From contig VSNR01000153.1 in the NCBI GenBank assembly GCA_009774345.1, forward strand, positions 1-10,539: a stretch of DNA of 10,539 nt. The letters run 5' to 3'. Source of the stretch: Lachnospiraceae bacterium. GTDB lineage: Bacteria > Bacillota > Clostridia > Lachnospirales > Lachnospiraceae. The notes under the pieces are model-generated. The model did not search any database, was not told the DNA's origin, and saw nothing but the letters and a program-made list of their open reading frames with translations. Below, piece by piece: positions 6,403 through 10,539 of this stretch (its first letter is position 1; each line of letters starts with the position of its first letter). The position numbers and the translations under genes were made by a program.

Positions 6403-7563
6403 CTATTCGAAAATTAATGTTCCATCCTGCTTGTAAATCCTTGGTATGCGCTTCCCGATATCACAGGCAAGCTCATAGTTAAATCTGCCCGACAGTTCCC
6501 CAAGCTCCTCCATCGTAATACAGGCTGTATTGTCCGTTCCGATCAGCGTCACCTGATCTCCCACGCAGACTGGCTGCGCAATGTCAGTGACATCAATCAT
6601 AAGCTGGTCCATGCAGACACGCCCTGCGATCGGCACCCGCTGCCCTTTGATCAGCACATGCCCTATATTCGAAAGGCTTCTTGGATACCCGTCTCCATAT
6701 CCGATACAGATCGTCGCCACTCTTGTATCCCGCTCTGTCGTAAAGGTTCCGCCATAACTGATTTCCTGCCCGGCAGGAACCGTCTTGACATACACAACGC
6801 GCGATTTTAACGACAGCATGGGCTTTAACTGTATTTTATCATCTGCCTGCACCTCATCAGACGGCCACAATCCATACAGAATAATGCCCGCCCGCACCGC
6901 GTCCATCTGCGCCTCCGGCATTTCGATAATGCCTGCGCTGTTTGAGCAGTGTTTCATTGGAATCTTGATATCCAGCTCCCGCTCAATCCGCTCCACATAG
7001 TCCTGAAACAGCGTCATCTGACGATACGCTTTCGTGCGGTCTGCCTCGTCTGCTGTCGCAAAGTGTGTAAAAATGCCCTCAATCTCCAATCCGGGCAGCG
7101 CTTGAATCTGTCTGATGAGTGCCAGACCTTCCTCGTCAGGATGTATGCCTATCCGGGTCATGCCTGTGTCGATCTTAATGTGCACGCTGCACTGCTTTCC
7201 ATGCTTTACAGCAGCCTTAGACAGCTCCTGTGCCGTCTCAAGTGTAAAGACAGTAGAGCGCACCCCCTCACAAACCAGACGTTCATAGCTGTATGGAAAC
7301 GTATATCCTAAGATCAGAAGCGGCTTGCAGACCCCCTCTTCCTTCAACGCGAATGCCTCCTCCGCAGTGGCAACCGCATAGCCCCATACCTGATTGTCAC
7401 GTTCCAGCATCCGCGCAATCTGCCCGGCGCCGTGTCCGTATCCGTCTGTCTTTAAGACTGCTATAATCTGTGTTGTACGATCGATGCTTTTCTTAATTTC
7501 TTCTATATTAAAGAGCAATGCATCCAGATCAATCTCCGCCCAAGCCCTGTCATAATGTTTCAT
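6403..7563 (-). CDS. alr: Alanine racemase
   Basis: This PLP enzyme interconverts L- and D-alanine in the cytosol and supplies D-alanine for peptidoglycan. Its 386 residues match the family length. The PLP lysine is K38 in AVLKTDGYGHG (the usual text is VVKADAYGHG), and the second catalytic base is Y270 in EISYGGTF. Other hallmarks are HIKIDTGMTRIG at 128-139, GIFTHFATAD at 163-172, HCSNSAGI at 205-212, RAGIILYG at 224-231, CIGYGDGYPR at 286-295 and the AGRVCMDQLMIDVTD signature at 313-327. The N-terminal TIM barrel runs to about 240 and the C-terminal beta domain follows. The start has GGAGAG nine bases ahead and lies 20 bases after nnr, so the two are very likely translated from one message. 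mazF follows after a gap of about 80 bases. Confidence 0.97.
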   Translation of the reverse strand: MKHYDRAWAEIDLDALLFNIEEIKKSIDRTTQIIAVLKTDGYGHGAGQIARMLERDNQVWGYAVATAEEAFALKEEGVCKPLLILGYTFPYSYERLVCEGVRSTVFTLETAQELSKAAVKHGKQCSVHIKIDTGMTRIGIHPDEEGLALIRQIQALPGLEIEGIFTHFATADEADRTKAYRQMTLFQDYVERIERELDIKIPMKHCSNSAGIIEMPEAQMDAVRAGIILYGLWPSDEVQADDKIQLKPMLSLKSRVVYVKTVPAGQEISYGGTFTTERDTRVATICIGYGDGYPRSLSNIGHVLIKGQRVPIAGRVCMDQLMIDVTDIAQPVCVGDQVTLIGTDNTACITMEELGELSGRFNYELACDIGKRIPRIYKQDGTLIFE

Positions 7564-7583
7564 GCGTTTTAACTCTCCATTTC

Positions 7584-9098
7584 CTATGATGTAATATTTT
7601 TTAGCGATTTTATGATATCCTGTGCCAAGATAAAATATGCAGAAGTCCTCTTTCTCGCATCATCTCCGGCAAGTCCATGTGCATACGTCCCCATCACTGC
7701 TGCCTCAAACCCGCTGAATCCCTGTGCCAAAAGCCCTGCTATAATCCCTGTGAGCACATCCCCGGAACCCGCTGTTGCCATCCCGTCATTCCCGCTTCCA
7801 TTCAGATAGGTCAGTTTCCCTCTCTTGGTCACGATGGAGCGGGCGTCTTTGCATACCAGAGAGATATCATACTTTTTGGTAAACGCTTTGCAGCTGCCAA
7901 TCATATCCTTCTTGATCTCTGTCACAGGACATTTCTTCAATCTGGCAAATTCTCCCAGATGCGGTGTAAAGATCACATCATTGTCCTTTTTTTTGTGCCC
8001 ATATTCAAACATCCTCAGAAGCTCTTCCTTCTGTGATAGTATATTCAGCGCGTCCGCATCAAGTACCAGCGGTTTGTCACATAGTTCAAGCGTCATTTCC
8101 AAGATCGCATTTGCCTTTGCTGACAGGGAGAGCCCCGGGCCGACCGCAGTCACATCTGCCCATTCGATCGCCGACCGCAGTGTATCGAAATCTTCCTCGC
8201 ACAAGTCTTCCCCATAGGTATCCACAATCGCCTCCGGCAGCTTTTTCAGCAGACTGTCACGGTTCTCGGATGCGGTAAAAATCCGAACCATCCCCGCCCC
8301 GGACCGATACGCACTCAAAGCGGAGAGAAAACATGCCCCACCCATATTCCTGCTGCCAGCAATCAAAAGCAGCTTCCCAAACGTTCCCTTATTGCCTGCG
8401 GGATTCCGCTCTGGGAACCGAAGATCCTCCCTCACATCCGTAAAGGTGACAACGCCTGTCCTCTTGTTCTCTGTCACTGCATGAGGAATGCCAATCGGCA
8501 CACAGAGGACTTCGCCGGCACAGGAAGCCCCCGGATACAGCATCAGTCCCAGTTTTCTGTACGCAAATGTGACGGTCATGTCCGCCTTCACAGCGCACCC
8601 CATAATGCGCCCGTCATCTGCATTGACGCCTGAAGGGATATCGATCGCTACGATCTTTGCCTTCGACGCATTGACCGCCTCGACTGCCTTTCTGTATTTG
8701 CCCTCAATCTCACGTGTAATGCCGATTCCAAACAGGGCATCGACAATCACATCATACAAGATATTGCCCACCCCGTAGTGAATTGGAATCTTTAACTTTT
8801 TCGCCGTCTCAAGCTGTACTTCCGCCTCTTTTGACAGTTTCGCACAGTCACCGACCATATTGATCTCCGCACGGACACCTTCCTCCTGAAGAATCCTCGC
8901 GACCGCGATGCCGTCGCCGCCATTATTGCCGCTGCCTGCCATGATGCCCACATAGATGTCCCTGCCAAACCGTTCGAGGATCACTCTGGCTGTCTCTAGC
9001 GCGGCGCGCTCCATCAAAACAAGGGATTCTATGCCGTATTCCTCAATTGCCATCTGGTCACAGGCTTTCATTTCCGCCGATGTCAACACATATTCCAT
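7584..9098 (-). CDS. nnr: Bifunctional NAD(P)H-hydrate epimerase / ADP-dependent NAD(P)H-hydrate dehydratase
   Basis: Nnr repairs hydrated NADH and NADPH (NAD(P)HX). The N-terminal YjeF_N half (about 1-215) epimerises R- to S-NADHX, and the C-terminal ribokinase-like half (about 230-500) dehydrates the S form using ADP. The epimerase half shows GSGNNGGDGIAVARIL at 55-70, VDALFGIG at 119-126 and AIDIPSGVNADDG at 151-163. The dehydratase half shows NKGTFGKLLLIAGS at 236-249, VGPGLS at 319-324, LDADALNIL at 346-354, TPHLGEFARL at 378-387 and the key NDGMATAGSGDVLTGIIAGLLAQG near 437-460. The usual LKG..T segment reads CKDARSIV here. The 504 residues match the family. ATG at 9098 is chosen over ATGs at 9110 and 9158, which lie in or before a hairpin. 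It is 20 bases ahead of alr. Confidence 0.95.
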   Translation of the reverse strand: MEYVLTSAEMKACDQMAIEEYGIESLVLMERAALETARVILERFGRDIYVGIMAGSGNNGGDGIAVARILQEEGVRAEINMVGDCAKLSKEAEVQLETAKKLKIPIHYGVGNILYDVIVDALFGIGITREIEGKYRKAVEAVNASKAKIVAIDIPSGVNADDGRIMGCAVKADMTVTFAYRKLGLMLYPGASCAGEVLCVPIGIPHAVTENKRTGVVTFTDVREDLRFPERNPAGNKGTFGKLLLIAGSRNMGGACFLSALSAYRSGAGMVRIFTASENRDSLLKKLPEAIVDTYGEDLCEEDFDTLRSAIEWADVTAVGPGLSLSAKANAILEMTLELCDKPLVLDADALNILSQKEELLRMFEYGHKKKDNDVIFTPHLGEFARLKKCPVTEIKKDMIGSCKAFTKKYDISLVCKDARSIVTKRGKLTYLNGSGNDGMATAGSGDVLTGIIAGLLAQGFSGFEAAVMGTYAHGLAGDDARKRTSAYFILAQDIIKSLKNITS

Positions 9099-9101
9099 AA
9101 G

Positions 9102-9108
9102 CCCTCCC
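9102..9108 (-). promoter_or_regulatory. Ribosome-binding site deciding the nnr start
   Basis: GGGAGGG on the minus strand lies three bases before ATG at 9098. An in-frame ATG at 9110 overlaps this site, and one at 9158 is beyond the hairpin, inside the upstream gene. The homologous protein start (MEYVLTSAEMKACDQ) fits 9098. Confidence 0.6.
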
Positions 9109-9113
9109 ATCCG

Positions 9114-9151
9114 AAAAACTCCCTGACAGCTATTCCTGTCGGGGAGTTTTT
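9114..9151 (-). terminator. Hairpin with T tail between the coiled-coil gene and nnr (terminator or attenuator)
   Basis: Arms 9114-9129 and 9136-9151 pair over 16 bases with one G-T wobble and a 6-base loop. The outer ends are A5 on one side and T5 on the other, so on the minus strand the stem ends in TTTTT followed by CGG. The upstream gene's stop codon is in the loop (9130-9132), so its last six to seven codons form one arm. The nnr ATG is only 15 bases past the stem. Full termination here would cut nnr off from rex, so partial read-through or a promoter further upstream is likely. Confidence 0.7.
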
Positions 9152-9780
9152 CCGCCAATCAAATCTTTTTCCTTATTTAATACATTTTTGGGGTTGTATT
9201 TCATATCAAACATATCAATGACATCTGGTCCGAATATATCATGCATATACTGATACATCTCATCATTCCAGATCTCTTTCTGCTGCCTGAGGATAATCTT
9301 TTTCTTGAGCTGTACCTTAAAGTCGGAAACCCACTGGTTGATCTCATTGATATCCCGGACATTCTGCTGTATCCTGCCATAACACACCCGCATACTCGCC
9401 AGCATCAGCGCCAGATTCGCCTCATCAATCTGTTTGGGAATCTCCATCAGCTCATCATTGTAGTCCTCCATCTTCTGCTTGGCATCCTCAATCATGCGCT
9501 TATTCTCCTCCATCTTTTTTTCTTTTGCAGAACTGTCTGGAAGCTCCATGATCGACACGATTTCCTGCATCAGCTTCTTTTTGAATGCAGCGAGACTCTT
9601 TAGCTCCGTATTCAGTTTTCCCTGACGTTTGAGCACTTCATTGAGTTCATCCTCAAGCCGCTTGATTTCCTCATTTTCTCCCGCCTGTGTAAACAGCTTG
9701 TGCCATTGGTTGTCAAGCGTCAGAATCGGTATCTTTTTACCGACTAATGCCTCCCGAAAGACCTCATCTTCCTGTTCCAT
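9130..9780 (-). CDS. Coiled-coil protein of unknown function
   Basis: I do not recognise this 216-residue protein. It has no signal peptide, membrane segment or catalytic motif that I can see. The N-terminus (MEQEDEVFREALVGKKIPILTL) runs into DNQWHKLF at 23-30. From about 36 to 125 it is dominated by charged residues with regularly spaced Leu, Ile and Met, as in a long antiparallel coiled coil broken near PDSSAKE at 81-87. A less charged helix (ANLALMLASMRVCYGRIQQNV, about 121-141) follows, then a Lys-rich helix and a more globular-looking tail (MYQYMHDIFGPDVIDMFD, 175-192). It is probably cytosolic. The start follows AGAGGG seven bases away and lies 25 bases after rex, so the two are probably co-transcribed. 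Its last codons form part of a terminator-like hairpin. The real coding status is well supported by the ribosome site, length and position. Confidence 0.8.
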   Translation of the reverse strand: MEQEDEVFREALVGKKIPILTLDNQWHKLFTQAGENEEIKRLEDELNEVLKRQGKLNTELKSLAAFKKKLMQEIVSIMELPDSSAKEKKMEENKRMIEDAKQKMEDYNDELMEIPKQIDEANLALMLASMRVCYGRIQQNVRDINEINQWVSDFKVQLKKKIILRQQKEIWNDEMYQYMHDIFGPDVIDMFDMKYNPKNVLNKEKDLIGGKTPRQE

Positions 9781-9805
9781 CCTATAACCCTCTTTCCTAT
9801 TATTA

Positions 9806-10432
9806 TCATTGGTTCATAATACCATACGATAGCTTCATAAGACTGTCGGAAAGGTGTACATTCTCCACAACGATGCTTTCCGGCACATTCAAATCCACAT
9901 GCGCAAAATTCCAAATGGCTTTGATATTGCACCTGACAAGCAGTTCAGCGGTCTTGACAGCGCCGTCCTTTGGTATGGTGAGCACTGCGATATCAATATC
10001 GTTCTCTCTGATAAACCGCTCTATGTTCTCCACAGGCTGCACTGCAATTCCCCTGAGCTCCTTACCATACAATGCAGGATTTTTGTCAAATATTCCTCTC
10101 AGAATAAAGCCCCTGCGCTCAAAATTCATATAATTTGCAAGCGCCTGCCCCAGATTTCCCGCACCTATGATAATCAGATTATGTGTTTTGTTGAGTCCGA
10201 GTATCTTTGCAATCTCATCATACAAATACTCTACATTATAACCGTATCCCTGCTGACCAAAACCTCCAAAATTATTAAAGTCTTGCCGAATCTGCGACGC
10301 AGTAACCTTCATCAGCTTACTCAAATCCTGTGATGATATCCGCTCGATACCACTGTCCTTTAGCTCACCCAGATACCTGTAATATCTGGGAAGCCTCGAG
10401 ACAACCGCCTGTGATATATTCTTATCATCCAC
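9806..10432 (-). CDS. rex: Redox-sensing transcriptional repressor Rex
   Basis: Rex is a homodimeric repressor that binds DNA when NADH/NAD+ is low and lets go when NADH rises. In Clostridia it controls fermentation and other NADH-reoxidising genes. The 208 residues match the family. A winged-helix domain (about 1-80) contains ISSQDLSKLMKVTASQIRQD and FGGFGQQGYGYNVEYL, where the RQDF form is typical of clostridial Rex. A Rossmann domain follows, with GAGNLG at 90-95 and the acidic end of the second strand at D116 (IFDKNP). A C-terminal swap helix carries NFAHVDLNVPESIVVENVHLSDSLMKLSYGI. The start is GTG at 10432, with GGAGGT eight bases ahead. The promoter directly upstream carries a Rex-like operator, so the gene probably represses itself. 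Confidence 0.97.
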   Translation of the reverse strand: MDDKNISQAVVSRLPRYYRYLGELKDSGIERISSQDLSKLMKVTASQIRQDFNNFGGFGQQGYGYNVEYLYDEIAKILGLNKTHNLIIIGAGNLGQALANYMNFERRGFILRGIFDKNPALYGKELRGIAVQPVENIERFIRENDIDIAVLTIPKDGAVKTAELLVRCNIKAIWNFAHVDLNVPESIVVENVHLSDSLMKLSYGIMNQ

Positions 10433-10440
10433 GAGTACCT

Positions 10441-10446
10441 ACCTCC
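10441..10446 (-). promoter_or_regulatory. Ribosome-binding site of rex with GTG start
   Basis: GGAGGT on the minus strand lies eight bases before GTG at 10432. No in-frame ATG with a ribosome site is nearby, so a GTG start is the best reading, and it places MDDKNISQAV at the N-terminus as expected for Rex. Confidence 0.7.
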
Positions 10447-10487
10447 ATATACATAGTTGCCAAAAAAATAACAAAATATATAGCATA

Positions 10488-10516
10488 AGTATACAATATT
10501 GTTAAATGATTGTCAA
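10488..10516 (-). promoter_or_regulatory. Sigma-A type promoter of rex
   Basis: On the minus strand TTGACA (10511-10516) and TATACT (10488-10493) are separated by exactly 17 bases. The -35 is perfect and the -10 matches five of six. Transcription would start near 10481, giving a leader of about 48 bases to the GTG. This is the strongest promoter in the window and could drive rex, the coiled-coil gene and, by read-through, nnr-alr-mazF. Confidence 0.85.
10499..10516. promoter_or_regulatory. Probable Rex operator overlapping the -35 box
   Basis: The plus strand reads TTGTTAA-ATGA-TTGTCAA. The known clostridial Rex operator is TTGTTAA-N4-TTAACAA. The left half is a perfect match and the right half differs at two positions, at least in part because it must also serve as TTGACA on the other strand. 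Its place over the -35 fits simple repression. Confidence 0.65.
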
Positions 10517-10539
10517 ATATTTTGCTGATAAACCAATTG

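Noticed and set aside
9241..9603. Leucine/histidine-rich open frame antisense to the coiled-coil gene
   Set aside because: The composition is what the complement of a Glu/Lys/Met-rich coiled-coil gene would give. There is no ribosome site and no recognisable domain.
10433..10460. Short upstream frame (ATG TAT ATG ... TGA) ahead of rex as a leader peptide
   Set aside because: It is nine codons, its ATGs lie in front of or in the rex ribosome site, and it has no ribosome site of its own.

Overview
The window looks like chromosome from an anaerobic, Gram-positive Clostridia bacterium, most likely of the Lachnospiraceae type. This is inferred from four things: strong AGGAGG-like ribosome-binding sites, a Rex repressor with the clostridial QIRQDFNNFGGFGQQGYGYN signature, the nnr-alr-mazF gene order, and moderate GC by eye. 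No mobile element, CRISPR array, rRNA or tRNA was recognised. All ten complete genes lie on the minus strand. One partial plus-strand gene enters from the left edge.

Reading the minus strand in transcription order (right to left), the first group starts at a strong promoter (TTGACA-17-TATACT, 10488-10516) whose -35 box overlaps a Rex-type operator. It contains rex (redox repressor), a coiled-coil gene of unknown function, nnr (bifunctional NAD(P)HX repair enzyme), alr (alanine racemase) and mazF/ndoA (mRNA interferase). A 16-bp hairpin with a T tail lies between the coiled-coil gene and nnr and overlaps the 3' end of the former. An intrinsic terminator at 5891-5935 follows mazF. The group joins sensing of NADH/NAD+ (Rex) with repair of damaged NAD(P)H (Nnr), followed by the common Firmicutes alr-mazF pairing. 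The mazE/ndoAI-type antitoxin gene expected between alr and mazF is missing.

The second group starts after that terminator: a CNNM/CBS membrane protein (CorC/HlyC family), yebC, ftsY, ilvA (catabolic-type threonine ammonia-lyase with an ACT domain) and a YitT-family membrane protein. Gaps are 14-42 bases with no terminator between genes, so they are probably co-transcribed. The group ends at a hairpin with A and T runs on its two sides (213-248), shared with a converging small Xre-type regulator at the left edge.

Most of the window is housekeeping and I do not see a convincing new multi-gene system. The points worth a second look are: FtsY carries its acidic region as a C-terminal extension, with a 15-base/5-residue repeat and a cationic-aromatic tail; MazF is intact but lacks its usual antitoxin neighbour; a probable Rex autoregulatory site; a terminator-like hairpin 15 bases ahead of the nnr start; and a conserved-looking coiled-coil protein of unknown function between rex and nnr.
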